Assembly: GCA_023213315.1 (NCBI GenBank)
Contig: JAKCPI010002824.1
Span: 124,001 to 188,000, forward strand
Reading direction: 5' to 3'
Source: Euborellia annulipes
Lineage: Eukaryota; Arthropoda; Insecta; Dermaptera; Anisolabididae
DNA length: 64,000 bases
This document shows, one piece after another, positions 1 through 10,344 of the stretch. The notes under the pieces were generated by a model. That model did no database searches. It was not told the DNA's origin and saw only the letters and a program-made list of their open reading frames with translations. Each line of letters starts with the position of its first letter. Within the stretch, counting starts at the first letter, position 1. Both the position numbers and the translations under genes were made by a program.

Positions 1-448
1 CCCGTTTATTTGCCCGAGGTGCTTTCGTGTACGAAGACACACACACCTCAAACCCAACCGGCCTCTGGCCGTAGCCATCTACCGGCACCCCGTGAAGTTA
101 CTTCATTTCCTATCTCTAGCTCCTCCTCCTGCTCTCGTCTCTAGCTAGTGAACTAATCCTTATTTCTGGTTCCAACCGGCTCCTTATATCCAACCTCTTC
201 TATGCTATGGAGGATGTCCTGGTTTGAGGAGGGACTCCCTCAGCACCGGCGTGTAGCCTGCTCCTTTCGAAGAATGCATCACTGAGAGGGAACCTTCTTT
301 ACGTCCCTTCCACAGGACGGGATGTCACAGCAACTCCCTCTCCTCGTAGAGTTGCCTGAGGGCTAATGTGGTAAGATCCTATATTCCAATCCAAGGCTGG
401 CTTGAGGATTTGTTTACATTAAATAAATATTTTTATTTAATGAAAAAT
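1..448. other. Unassigned, less AT-rich block
   Basis: Pyrimidine-rich sequence with no open frame of note and no recognised family. It ends at the tRNA-like element. It could be the 3' part of a retroelement, but nothing decisive is visible. Confidence 0.3.
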
Positions 449-521
449 CCCGCACGCCAAGGATTTGAACAGGGATCTTCTTTGCAGAAGCTGACACCCT
501 AGCTCACTACACCAGCGAGCC
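449..521 (-). mobile_element. tRNA-like sequence (tRNA pseudogene or SINE head)
   Basis: Minus strand: CTGGTGTAGTGAGCTAGGGTG as A box region, TTCTGCAAAGAA in the anticodon position, CTGTTCAAATCC as B box. The anticodon stem does not pair as in a working tRNA. Confidence 0.5.
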
Positions 522-589
522 CTCTGAATTTTCTTTAAAAAGAAAAGAATCAGTTGAGTAAACATTATCAAATAGGAAAAATCGCCTTT

Positions 590-765
590 TAGTTAGGCAA
601 CCAAACCATCAACTTTTGTTCTAGTTTGCATAATGAACAGGGGTAAACAATTTTTATCCTTTTCCGGCTTCTGATTTGAGCTAGTGATTATATATTATAA
701 TATATTTAAATTAATTAGTACTCAGGGAGGAATATGATGAGGGTTCAAACCCCATCTCCTAAAAT
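590..765 (+). repeat. GTTAGGCAACC repeat and adjacent tRNA-like 3' half
   Basis: 'taggcaaccaaaccatcaac' to 'aggggtaaacaatttttatc' recurs at 56285-56400 and inverted at 53100-53205. A lone B-box-like GAGGGTTCAAACCCC follows at 738-753. Confidence 0.5.
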
Positions 766-1319
766 CGATAAAAAAAATTAATTAAAATATAACGCTGTTT
801 GAAATTAAAAAAATATTTTTCATTTGGGGAGGTAATCGCCGACTATTTAAACACCGCTCCTTAAAAAACTTTGATCTAAGGATCTAGTAGTCATTAAAAT
901 TTAAATAATTTTTATCACACAGAATGGAAACACTAGACTTTAGTGCAAAAATCTCGAGACCTATATGCTTTTGAAAGCATATCTTATTTCATTTTTTCTC
1001 CTAGAGAAATATAGTTGCCAGCATTATTTCACAAAAAAAGTCGATTTTAAATGAATTATTTCGTAATATCAACATCATTATAATAAAATATCTGGTGTCA
1101 TTTACTTTCTGTATTCCAAAATTGCGTGACGTGCTCTCACACCAGGTCTTTTTGTTTCTAAATATATTATACCCCTTAAAAAATGTAGTAGAACAAGACC
1201 TCGATCTAATATTTTTTAAGCTATTGAATATATAGAAATAATGGATCCTTAGAAAAATTATAAAATATCATCCTAATTTATGATTTTCCAATTAGAACGT
1301 TAATTGAATATTATTGTAG

Positions 1320-1560
1320 AAACAATAAAACACTCGCCCTTTAAAAAATATACAACGAACTTTTGTGCCACATCACCAAGGACAACTTTGTGCCTGAATT
1401 AGATTAATAAGCCTACAAGGACTGAAGATGGACGAATAAATTCTGTCCTAAACGTCCCCTTCGGCAGTTGGCATACAAAGGCTTTCTTTTCTTTGCTGCT
1501 ACCGTACATGATCTTTTCCAACTTGTAACATTAAGAGCAACTTCTCTTCGGATTCAAACT
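1320..1560 (+). repeat. Penelope-like pLTR family (PLR), copy 1
   Basis: Same block order as the copy at 14745. The hammerhead-like hairpin sits at 1411-1465. The end is 'gcaacttctcttcggattca'. Confidence 0.55.
1411..1465 (+). ncRNA. Hammerhead-like motif, core nearly intact (G12 changed)
   Basis: CUGAAGA, extra U, stem II GGAC/GUCC, then UAAAC GUC. Stem I includes GCC/GGC and AAGG/CCUU. The U in place of the conserved G before AAA should abolish cleavage. Confidence 0.5.
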
Positions 1561-1749
1561 AAAAAAGTATATATAAAAAATTAAAATCTGTCTGTCGTTC
1601 CGTCTGTAACGCAGGAACAATTTTAATGCGAAAGGCGTCAATGAATGATATCAAATATATACAGTAAGAAACAATGCATCTCACACCGGTGAATTGTGTT
1701 TTTATATTGTTAATAAACAAAATACGCCCATCTGTATTTTATTAACTAT

Positions 1750-1798
1750 CGATTGTCCTGAGGAAGGGCGCGATTTGCGTCCAAAACGTCGGCAATCG
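1750..1798 (+). ncRNA. Hammerhead-like motif with an 8-bp stem I
   Basis: CGAUUGUC pairs base for base with GGCAAUCG (one U-G). Between them: CUGAGGA, extra A, stem II GGGCGC/GCGUCC, then AAAAC GUC. The conserved G12 is A, so it is probably inactive. Confidence 0.55.
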
Positions 1799-2403
1799 AA
1801 ATAAAATTAGATAAAGATTGATTAAATTTTTGTCAGATTTCTTTCCTGGCTGCTATGCTACTCAAAAGATATAAATTTATATATATTTTCAACTAGATGG
1901 TATGTTACGGATTAATAATTGATTTGAGTGAGAATCATTAGTAATAAGAATTACAAACTTAGTTAATTAAAACTTGAACTTAAGCTTTTGTGCTTTGATA
2001 ATTTTTTTTTTTTTTTTTTTTGCGTTCAAGTATAAAAATTGATCAGATCACTTTGAGTCAGCCGCGGAAAAGAGAAAAAGAATTAAGAGAGAAGGCGAAC
2101 AGATAGTTAGAAAAAGGTGTGAGTTAAGGGCGGGGGGGGGGCAATTGAGGGGGGGCCCCGAGACGAACTGTGATGGATGAGTTTCCGTTGTTGAACGGCG
2201 GCGGCGGCCACCAGAAAAAGAAGTAGGGGGAACTCCTGTGGCGATCGGCTCGCCAACCAATTTCAAATTAATTTCGATCAGTAATGAAGGCGAAAGGGGG
2301 GGGGGGGCGGAATCCGACACCTCCTTCTTGGCACAAGGTCGTGAAATTAAATGGGAACTACTTCTCAGGGCGAGCACATGCCTCCCAAACACCGCTTTGG
2401 TCG

Positions 2404-2437
<34 letters not shown>
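2404..2437. repeat. (CAT)n microsatellite
   Basis: About eleven units. In one minus frame it would read poly-Asp within a short frame that begins MEGSHLSRCLTDH and ends at a stop 50 bp later; in another it gives a Met run. I do not regard either as a gene, although the block 2050-2500 is less AT-rich than its surroundings. Confidence 0.85.
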
Positions 2438-2840
2438 GATCTGTCAAACACCTGCTGAGATGGCTTCCTTCCATAGCCACATCCTTATTTATCAATAATC
2501 TTGTCGATGCACCAACCATTCAAAATCGATAAATTTAAAAAAAAAATTAAATTTATTTATTATGATTAATACTTGTCCTCGAATTATTATCGGGTAAAAA
2601 TTGAGCTAAAGCCAGTGTTTAAAATGTAAATACATTAAGGGTCGGTTGCTTCACTTCTATTCAACTTGTAAACTTATCTGCCAGATAGCAAATCATCGAT
2701 AGAGTAAATGAAAACACGCTTAATTTTCGAAATTAAAAAAATGATTATTTTCACATACAATTGGCTATCAGAGGTATAAGAAAAATTTTGAGTAGTTAGC
2801 AATTTAATAAATGCATCATTTAAAAAAATTATTAAAATGC

Positions 2841-2916
2841 TCGTGATCAGTGGCTCAGTGAAAAGACATTAGTTTATTGTGCCTAGGGTCTCGGGTTCGC
2901 TTCCCGTCCCAAGCGA
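2841..2916 (+). mobile_element. tRNA-derived SINE head (family T)
   Basis: AGTGGCTCAGTGAAAAGACA and CGGGTTCGCTTCCCG, ending GTCCCAAG. Same family as 46481. Confidence 0.6.
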
Positions 2917-2956
2917 GAAATTCATTTGAATTATTTATTGAATTTATTATATTATT

Positions 2957-3064
2957 TGGTACCCAAATGGCTTAAATAAAATCATCGGACTGCCTGGGGT
3001 CCGAACCCGCGACTTTTGGTATACGTGGTTAGCACGCTAACCTCTACACCAAGCCCCGAGGGCC
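2957..3064 (-). mobile_element. tRNA-derived SINE (family S), head only
   Basis: Minus strand: TGGTGTAGAGGTTAGCGTG and GCGGGTTCGGACCCC followed by 'gatgattttatttaagccat'. Truncated after 'gggtacc'. Confidence 0.72.
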
Positions 3065-3645
3065 GTAAAAGTCGTTAAACAAATAAAAAAATTTATTTTA
3101 AAAAAATCAAAATGAATTAAAATAAATATTAAAAATTAAAATAATTAATTAAAACTAATTAATTTTTTAACAAAAACGTGGAAATTTCCAAAAATAAATA
3201 AATAACCAAGATTGAGTTCCTAATTGTACCCCTTTACCGAACTTTGAGTCTAGGCTAGTTAAGTATGTTCTGGGCTCATATTTAATCATATGATTAATTT
3301 AACTAGCTCGAAAGTCATAGTCAATTAGCTTATCCGAGGGATAGCTAGTTAAATAGAAGTAATGAATCAGGCCCTAAAAATGGAGGAAAGGATGGCCGTA
3401 GAAATAAATATTGCTTAATTACAACTAAAGCGCCCCATACACGCCGTACTTTGGAACGCGAGCCGGATCCAGCGATTTTTCACCACACAGTAAAACCAGA
3501 GGAATTCAGAAACAATAGAATGAAATTCTCATAAAATGAAACATTCGGTTGCATTAGAAAGAATCAAAGCTTGAAATTTTATAAAGGTTTTTGATTGAAT
3601 GGTGATTATCAAGCCTTAAATTTTGACAATAAATTTTTTTAGATA

Positions 3646-3862
3646 CAGTAGAGTCTTGCTAATCCGGACTTTGATACTCCGGCATACCGGCTAATCCGGC
3701 GTGGTGAAAAGCCACTTCTTGCAGCAAAGAAAAAGGACAATTTAAGAAAACAAAGTGTCATTACAGATTTTTTCATTATATTAAATGTTTCGGGTAATCC
3801 GACATTTTCAGAATTCGGCATTGGGCCGATCCCGTTTTGGTCGGATTAGCAAGACTCTACTG
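3646..3862 (+). mobile_element. pogo/Tigger-type DNA transposon relic, 217 bp, TA target duplication
   Basis: Perfect terminal inverted repeats begin CAGTAGAGTCTTGCTAATCC and end in the inverse. The element is flanked by TA on both sides, as usual for pogo/Tigger. The interior is the 3' end of the transposase gene: positions 3721-3780 read AAKKKDNLRKQSVITDFFII. Everything upstream in the transposase is deleted. Confidence 0.85.
3721..3780 (+). pseudogene. pogo-like transposase C-terminus with PCNA-interacting (PIP) box
   Basis: The residues KQSVITDFF fit the PIP-box pattern Q-x-x-I-x-x-F-F. Such a C-terminal motif is established for the Drosophila pogo transposase and shared by relatives ending in TDFF. 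A basic stretch (KKKDNLRK) precedes it. Only about 20 codons survive. Confidence 0.65.
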
Positions 3863-4208
3863 TATTTTAAATATATATTAAATATTAATTTGAATACATT
3901 TTTTTAGAACTTTGTCTATGCTTCCTTTCAAATAATTACCTATGGTTATATAATAATAATTCCAATTTCAAAATTTGGAGCGGATTGCAAGTGAATTGCA
4001 AGAGATTGAGTCAATGACGAAAAGCAAATTAATTTAAAACATTAGCTTAATATGATACTCAATTCTATAGAATATATGTCAACTTGTTGAAATGGTTTAG
4101 TCCAGAGATCGGTAAACTGTGGTTTGCACAGGGATTGATCAAGAAAGATCGTCAGCCTTTTTTACAAAATTTTTGAAAAAAACTGATAAAGTAAAAAAAT
4201 CTTAATAA

Positions 4209-4346
4209 TGGTTGCCTTGGTAACAAAATATAAATATCCTCCCATGTTATAAATTTTACATCTTGAAATTCGAATGTACCGTACTGTCGGAAACTAAATA
4301 CATCTCAACATAAAAAATCTGGTGTGACAAGTAATACCAGATTTTT
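4209..4346 (+). repeat. R1 family, 3' end only
   Basis: Keeps 'tggttgccttggtaacaaaa', 'gtaccgtactgtcggaaact' and a shortened ATCTGGTGTGAC terminal hairpin. The body is missing. Confidence 0.65.
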
Positions 4347-4494
4347 CTTTTTTGAAACTCATATATATATATATATATATTTATTATAAATTTATCTATT
4401 TTAGTAGTCCTAAATAAATTTTCTTTATATCTTCTGGAAGGCTTCCGCGACTGGGTTTTAAGATTATTTTTAGAAATTGTGGAATTAGGACCTA

Positions 4495-4692
4495 ATGGTG
4501 GAGGTTGGTTGTATATTCGGGTCGCAGTCTTGCCAAGAAGAGGTTGGTTTAGTAAACACAACTAAACACAAACACCATACACTCAACCAACTTTTTCATA
4601 GATCTGAGAGACAAATCCAAACATCTGAGACATCAGTACCAGACCTGGGGACTAATAAGACTGCGACCTCAAAAATAAACCACCTCCACCAT
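4495..4692. mobile_element. MITE with about 38-bp terminal inverted repeats
   Basis: Arms beginning ATGGTGGAGGTTGGTTGTAT and ending GGTTTATTTTTGAGGTCG-type inverse sequence close with CCTCCACCAT. TA lies on both sides. No coding potential. Tc1/mariner-like by size and TA flank. Confidence 0.6.
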
Positions 4693-4800
4693 TATTACTT
4701 AATTCCAAGCTCAAAGCTAATCTCAAGCCCCATCAGCAAAAAGTGACTCAACCTGAGAAAATTTATCTTCACATACTCCCTCGAAGCTTTTCAGAACATA

Positions 4801-5050
4801 TCGCCTGCTAAGAATCATTGTGGCTAAAGTCCGAAATTGAACAATTCAAGAAAAGGCGTTTGAAACTTTTATAAACATATATATTTAAATAACCGGGCAA
4901 CAAATGAATAGGCCAGAACCAATAGGAAATAATGGACATATATTTTCGCCACTTTGGCACTCAAAAGAGAAGACGTTTTAACAACGTTTGCCAGGCTTAA
5001 CTCAAAAATTGAAATTTCGGACTTTCGCCAATATGATTCTCAGCAGGCGA
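4801..5050. mobile_element. Tc1/mariner-type MITE, 250 bp
   Basis: Terminal repeats of about 40 bp start TCGCCTGCTAAGAATCATTG and mirror at CAATATGATTCTCAGCAGGC, with TA on each side. A (TA)n tract follows at 5051-5076. Confidence 0.7.
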
Positions 5051-5075
5051 TATATATATATATATATATATATAT

Positions 5076-5186
5076 ACCATCTATTGCAAGAGTATTGAGA
5101 CTACACCCGGTAGTTAGGCAGCCCAAATGGCAGCTTGTCTGTGTGAGAAATATATTTTTCAAAACAACAATAGGCCGAACGACCCT
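5076..5186 (+). repeat. Half copy of the fold-back family found at 45678-45967
   Basis: The block starting TACCATCTATTGCAAGAGTA and continuing through GGCAGCCCAAATGGCAGCTT matches, inverted, the right arm at 45850-45965. Only one arm is present here. It joins directly to an R1 repeat at 5187. Confidence 0.65.
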
Positions 5187-5690
5187 TTTTACTTTCTCTT
5201 ACCTATATATATTTTAATATATATAGAGAGAAAGTATTGGATTCGTGTAGCAAATACGATGTCGAGATTTTGATGGATATACACGTTTTGAGGTCCCCTG
5301 AGTCGAAAGAAAAAATGGTTTTTGCGACATACGGTAGACTGTCTGTGAACAAAATATACAACGATAAGAGCTAGGAGGTTGAAATTTTATATTTAAGTTA
5401 GGCACCCCCCTAAGGAGTGAAAATAAACTTTTAAACAAAATCGGCCAAAGAGTACTAGTACTTTACTGATGTGCTTTTTCAGTTTTTTTTCAATTTTTTC
5501 AAAATAAGCTCTAACAATTTTGATAAAAATTCAAAAATCATTTATTTTTACTTTCTCTTACCCTATATATGAAAAATATATATATTTTTTACATGCTTTT
5601 TAAAATGTATATTCTCATTTTCCCCTAAAAACTTTTTGAAGAACACTTTACTCTTGTTCTTCATAGGAAAGATAGAGTAAAGATAAATTT
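5187..5690 (+). repeat. R1 family, 5' two thirds
   Basis: Begins with the ACTTTCTCTTACC/GAGAGAAAGTA terminal hairpin. It continues with 'cgatgtcgagattttgatgg', 'agagtactagtactttactg' and 'cactttactcttgttcttca'. A second copy of the start hairpin has been inserted at about 5547. Short reading frames (74-87 codons) recur in R1 copies and reflect repeat identity, not genes. Confidence 0.7.
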
Positions 5691-5931
5691 TCTCGAGTTG
5701 AGTCTACTTTTGTAGTCATTTTTAAGAGCAAGGAAATCTTCATATACATCCAGTCGCGCCTTCCAGGCAAAGTGTTACGCTTCTTTTAAAGGGCAGTGCA
5801 TATCCGTCCCTGTCATATCCAACTAACTAATGTGAAAAATTTCGTTTTTCAGATTTGATATTTTTATATCTTTCTCTCGCATTCGACAACGATAAGTCAT
5901 TGTTACAAATTTTACTCCTTAAAGCCGGACA

Positions 5932-6240
5932 CACGTAACTGCAAACTTGACAAGCATGCATATGCAAACTTTTTGTACCAGCATGCACAAATTCCCTGTC
6001 AAACTCGGAAGGTTATTTATTCGAAGATAACAAGAAATACTCACTTGCTTTAAACAGAGACACAATAAATATTAATATTTCGCAAATATGCTTGTGTAAG
6101 ATTAAAATTCAATAGAGCATCAAACGGCTTGCCCAATTAAAATGCTTGCTCAAAATTCTCCTACAAACGCTATATTTTGCTTGTACACAAATATTACACG
6201 TGCATGCTTGTCAAGTTTGCAGTTACGTGTGTAGCCGCCT
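5932..6240. mobile_element. PIF/Harbinger-like MITE, 309 bp, TTA target duplication
   Basis: Long terminal repeats (ACACGTAACTGCAAACTTGA, and the inverse at 6199-6230) begin AAGCCGGACACACG. TTA flanks both sides (5929-5931, 6241-6243), the 3-bp duplication typical of PIF/Harbinger. Noncoding. Confidence 0.7.
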
Positions 6241-6738
6241 TTAGAAAATGATTTTAATAAAGTAAACTTGCTCTTTTATCAAGGCGCATTCACTAATAAA
6301 GATTTTTTTGGCCTTTTGAAAAGTTGCGATTTTCACATTCAATAGTTGGACATAGTAGGGACGATATAATGAATCCAACAAATGGTTTAAGCTTGTTTTA
6401 ACCTCCTCCTTGATGACTATTTTTAATCAATAGAATTTTTAATAAATTCTATAAAGTAAATTTAATAATAATTTTGCCAATGGTGCAGAAGGAATTAATT
6501 TCTAGCTAAATATTGTTTTCAAAGGTTGAAAGTTTATTAAAAAGACAAATGTTTTTTAAAAAAATATGCATTTTGTCCATATTATTTGAAAATGATCATT
6601 ACGCTGTTTAAATTATGAACTAATATTGCGTTGGTGCAAAATTAACGTTTTTTTTTATGTATTCCCGTTTAAACTTTTACTTCAATTGGAATACTTTTAA
6701 TTAATAAACATAACTTTTTGTTTATAGATAAAACTAGG

Positions 6739-7019
6739 CATGGAAAATCAAATTCAAGTTCGGCATATTATGGTCAATCACTTTGAAAAAAAGGAGAAAG
6801 CCTTTGCAATCTGAATAAGCTATTCGGTGAAGGAACAATCAGGGCTTGAAAGATGGTTTAAAAAGTTCAATAGGCGGAGACAAGGCTTAAGGTCAGGGAA
6901 TTTTGATGATCAAGGCAGCTTTAGGAGAGGTCGAGAGCTTGATAACCTGAATTGAATGCTGACTGAACAATTTACTAAGAATTTGAATATGTTCGACTTT
7001 GTTTATGTCGGAGAGTTTG
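6739..7019 (+). pseudogene. mariner transposase N-terminal relic (plus arm)
   Basis: Frame from ATG 6739 reads IQVRHIMVNHFEKKEKAF, stop, then ERWFKKF and RSGNFDDQGSFRRGRELDN, stop, then about 20 more residues. It matches the mariner helix-turn-helix region (FEKG.KA, then W..KFRSGNFD and PRSGRP). Two in-frame stops disable it. Beyond about 7020 the similarity fades into the centre of the fold-back. Confidence 0.7.
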
Positions 7020-7167
7020 TAAGGAAACCATCCAGCGATTTTTCACACTTTGAGGCAACTGACGATGGTCGAATGGTCGTCATTGAATTGTTTGGCCAGC
7101 ATTCGGATTGTCAAGCTCTCTTCTCTTCGGCCAGAAGATCAAAATCGCCCTTTTTCTTCCTCTTCTT

Positions 7168-7325
7168 CACGACATGTGTCTCTTGGTTTGAATTTTTTGA
7201 TTCAGCTTGTTTTTGACTGATTTTTCCTTCTCTTGTTTAGATCGCAAAATTAACTGCGCAGCTTTCCATCCTTTTTCAGAGTGGTAGAGCATATAATGCC
7301 AAACTTGAATAAGATTTTTATCTAT
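7168..7325 (-). pseudogene. mariner transposase N-terminal relic (minus arm)
   Basis: The minus-strand frame has NLIQVWHYMLYHSEKGWKAA, a diverged counterpart of the plus-arm IQVRHIMVNHFEKKEKAF. In another frame RRELDNPNAGQ corresponds to GRELDN of the plus arm. The repeat units align around the centre near 7030-7110. It is strongly mutated and frameshifted. Confidence 0.6.
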
Positions 7326-7502
7326 AAACATAGAAAAATGTGTTTAATAATTAAAAGCATTTGAGTGCAATAATCAAAGTAAAAGTATTAACAGTAACAG
7401 ATAAAATATTCGTTAATTTTTCACCCTAGTAATATATTAATTCAATGTTGATTTAGCCACAGCTTCATGAGTCAGTTAATATATTAATATTTTTGTTATA
7501 AT

Positions 7503-7884
7503 TGAGGTTGTATTTATATGTGTGGTTTCATGGGAGTACTCCCATCACATTCAAGTTCGACATATTATGGTCAATCACTTTGAAAAATGGTGGAAAGCTT
7601 TTGCGATTCGAATGAGCTATTCGATGAAGGAACAATCAGGGCTTGAAAGACGGAAGTATAAGAGTGAATTTCCCAGGGCCGGATCTAGAGGGGGGCAGTG
7701 GGGGCATGGCCCCGGGCGGCAGATATTAAGGGGGCGGCAATTAAAAAAATTTATTAAAAAAAAGGTAAAATGATATGAATTTTGTATAGAAAATTTTAAG
7801 AAGGGGGCGGCAAATTAAAATTTGCACCCCCTAAAAAATCTCCTTGTTCCGGCCCTGGAATTTCCACATATAAATATAACCTCA
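7503..7884 (+). mobile_element. Second mariner-derived element with 21-bp terminal repeats, split by a MITE
   Basis: The ends TGAGGTTGTATTTATATGTG and its inverse (CCACATATAAATATAACCTC, 7864-7883) bracket a transposase N-terminal piece (HIQVRHIMVNHFEKWWKAFA, then MKEQSGLERR). The coding part stops where the 184-bp MITE at 7674 is inserted. It is a short deletion derivative, presumably mobilised in trans. Confidence 0.6.
7674..7857. mobile_element. hAT-type MITE, 184 bp, 8-bp duplication GAATTTCC
   Basis: Termini CAGGGCCGGATCTAG and TGTTCCGGCCCTG; exact GAATTTCC at 7666-7673 and 7858-7865. G-rich near both ends. It is inserted inside the second mariner-derived element, so it is younger than that element. 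Confidence 0.85.
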
Positions 7885-7889
7885 GTGAA

Positions 7890-8350
7890 AAATGTTTCAC
7901 TTATTACCCACACAGCAATCTTTAAATTTTTGTTATTACTTTATAAATCTGATGATCCTTATTAATTTCAGTTCAGAATAGCATTTCTTTCAAGTTGAAA
8001 CGTTTTATTTTATAGAAGCTTTATTCCAAGGCATTCTCTTCTCGATGGGGTTATTTTTTTCTACAAAGCTTTATAAGTAAATTTAAAAAACATAATTAGA
8101 CAAAATACGATTGTAATTATTAAGAAATAAAGAATAAGAGAAAATCAATCAGCCAGGAAAAAATTCCCTTGTCGTTATAGATTTATTCTAAATAAATAAG
8201 AGCTTTAAGAAAGGAGAACGTCAGCCAGTTGGGCAGTATTTAATAAAAAATTTCCAATAAGGGATACTCATGATCATCTCATATTTTGGAAGAAACTACC
8301 CTAATGGCTAATTTTTTTCTCATTCTTTCAATTTGAAACAGTAATCGGCT
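7890..8350. other. AT-rich, nothing recognised
   Basis: No open frame, repeat arm or RNA gene seen between the mariner-derived element and the LINE relic. Confidence 0.4.
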
Positions 8351-8357
8351 ATCTACT

Positions 8358-8623
8358 GACCGCATCCCTTCCGCCAATCACTGACAAGATGAGCGAATGG
8401 CGTCTCCGTTGGACTGGACATGCCATACACCAAGAGAGTAGTGGTCTAGCGAGGAGGGAGTAAGATATGGGGCTCCTCGGACGGCAACGAAGACGGGCAC
8501 CTAACAGGGTCAGGAGAGATATGACCGAGCTTGGCCTGTAGGAGACAACAGCTTTGGATGGAGGGAGACCTCACGTTCGCCGACCTCGCACCGCGGGAAT
8601 AATAAGGGCGAGAAGAAGAAGAA
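8358..8623 (+). pseudogene. LINE (non-LTR) ORF2 C-terminal relic
   Basis: One frame, broken by two stops, reads WRLRWTGHAIHQE, then GLLGRQRRRAPNRVRRDMTE and a final basic RARRRR. The pattern (LRW.GH, then a G-R-R-R-G/A-P block and R..D...LGL) is the standard C-terminal tail of CR1/L2/jockey-class ORF2 proteins, after the RT domain. The upstream RT is not present and no poly(A) tail is evident. Confidence 0.6.
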
Positions 8624-9066
8624 CTAGCTCTCTACAACAAGGTCAACAATTTCTAAATAAATGTGTTAAATGATTTTTCAAAATAAAATTCAATAATCCA
8701 TCCCATCAATATTCATTTCAGGCCTGCATCACATAAATATTGATAAACACTCGTGTCTCATTATCCATGAGATGGATATATATATCAAGTTATGATTAAT
8801 AAGAATATGTAATGTGTAGTGAACTTTGATCACAAAAAAATACCATGATAATGATGACATAACATTCTAAAAATTAAAAATCAAACGATAAATATATATA
8901 TATGTAGTTACAGATTTTTGATAAATAGAATTTTTGTCTTTCACAAAAGTAAATGATCATGATGATGTAAAAACATTCGAGAGGCTTAATGTCCTGATTT
9001 CTTTATTAATCTCATTAGGTATTTTGAGAAATTTATTTATATAATAGACATGTTAACAGGGCTGTA

Positions 9067-9300
9067 TTTCTAAATATGCTAAAAAGGCTGTGCAAATTCA
9101 GGAGCGGCAGAATGGCAATTTATTCAAAAGTTATAAGAAGAATTTTAATATATAAATATTGTATTTCCCTTACAAATTTAAGAATGAGAAAAAAGATGAA
9201 AACACCACTGAACTCTATTATCCTTTTGTTGTATAAAACAAATGTATTAAGCAAATATGAACTATAGAGGGAGCGGCAAATGGACTTTAGCCTAAAGGCG
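9067..9300 (+). repeat. Truncated relative of the CAGGGCC MITE at 35967
   Basis: Starts near CAGGGCTGTATTTCTAAATA and keeps the 'gcggcagaatggcaatttat' stretch and the 'gagcggcaaa' end. It lacks a recognisable right terminus and target duplication. The 63-codon frame inside is not a gene. Confidence 0.45.
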
Positions 9301-10132
9301 GCATACTCTTAAAATCCGTAAATAATTTTAAGGCTAGAAATCAATAATAATGAATTAATTTAATATTCACCTAAATGGGAAACCTTTAATAAAGCTGTAA
9401 GACATGTTGGATGTGATTGCGAAGAGCTCGAGAAGAACACTCAAGAAGCTGAGGCCTGCTGCACTCTTATTGTTTCGAATTTTGGTGATTTGTGGCACTT
9501 TAACTAAAAAAGAAAAAATAAATTAATTTCTGTGCTTGTTACGAAGAAAGGGAATAGGGAACAATGTATTTTCATGCATATCTAATGTACCGCTCTTTCC
9601 AAATCTTATATTAAAATAGTATGTAAAGTTCATTAGGGAATCTTCTCATTTTAAATTTGACACAAATTTTATCTTAAAATTCAAAATTAATATTGGTAAG
9701 AGATTATTTATTTTATTTGGATTAAGGGGAAAATAGTTGCCTAAATCCTAAAAAAGGTGCTAAACTTAAATTAAAATGATCATTTTTTTAGTAACAAAAA
9801 AAATTTCTTAGTTTTGTATGTGAAAAGGAAGGGACAATTGATCCTCTGCATCTTCTGGAGCCTCCCCTTAGCTCTTTGATAAATGATATACAAAATGTCT
9901 TTCACAAATCAGTGAGACTACTCTATTTGGTATTAAGCAGATATATTTAATAATGCTCAGGGGTTCTATCAATATAATTAATAATATTCAAAACAAATGT
10001 TGGTTGTGCCACGGCCTTAGATTCCTTAAAGATAAAATAATTGAATATACAAGTTAATTAACAATCAGAAATTGGACAAAAGTCATTTCATTAACATAAA
10101 CTCTAAAGAATTTTTCTAATATCTTAAAGGTA

Positions 10133-10342
10133 CAGTGAGGGACAATATTAAGTCCCACCCATGCGTTTTCTACTTGTGATTATTTCATTGTTCTTATAAA
10201 AGAAAATGAAAATCTTTATTGGAAATTTTCCAAGTGTGAGCCATTAAAGTTTCCATTTAAAAATATATAATATTTTTTTAAAAACAATGAAATAATCACA
10301 AGTAGAAAACGCATGAGTGAGACTTAATATTGTCCCTCACTG
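10133..10342. mobile_element. Tc1-type MITE, 210 bp, TA duplication
   Basis: Terminal repeats CAGTGAGGGACAATATTAAG and inverse, flanked by TA. Arms of about 60 bp also share 'gaaataatcacaagtagaaa' and its complement. It is a relative of the element at 45968 (CAGTGAGCGCCACAATTAAG). Confidence 0.8.
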
Positions 10343-10344
10343 TA

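Larger units (their letters stand above)
6625..7434. mobile_element. mariner relic with two head-to-head transposase 5' ends
   Basis: The left end reads TTGCGTTGGTGCAAAATTAA, the classic mariner terminus. The right end is its imperfect inverse (CGTTAATTTTTCACC at 7411-7425). Both outer flanks lie in TA-rich DNA. Inside, a plus-strand transposase N-terminus starts about 114 bp from the left end and a diverged minus-strand one starts about 109 bp from the right end. The element is therefore a long fold-back made from two 5' halves, not one full transposase gene. Confidence 0.75.

Noticed and set aside
449..521. Functional tRNA gene
   Set aside because: A and B boxes are present, but the anticodon stem does not pair and the acceptor stem is poor.
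2048..2498. Overlapping 129- and 86-codon frames on both strands
   Set aside because: The frames depend on a (CAT)n microsatellite and G/C runs. Met-run and Ile-run starts, no domain, no splice context.
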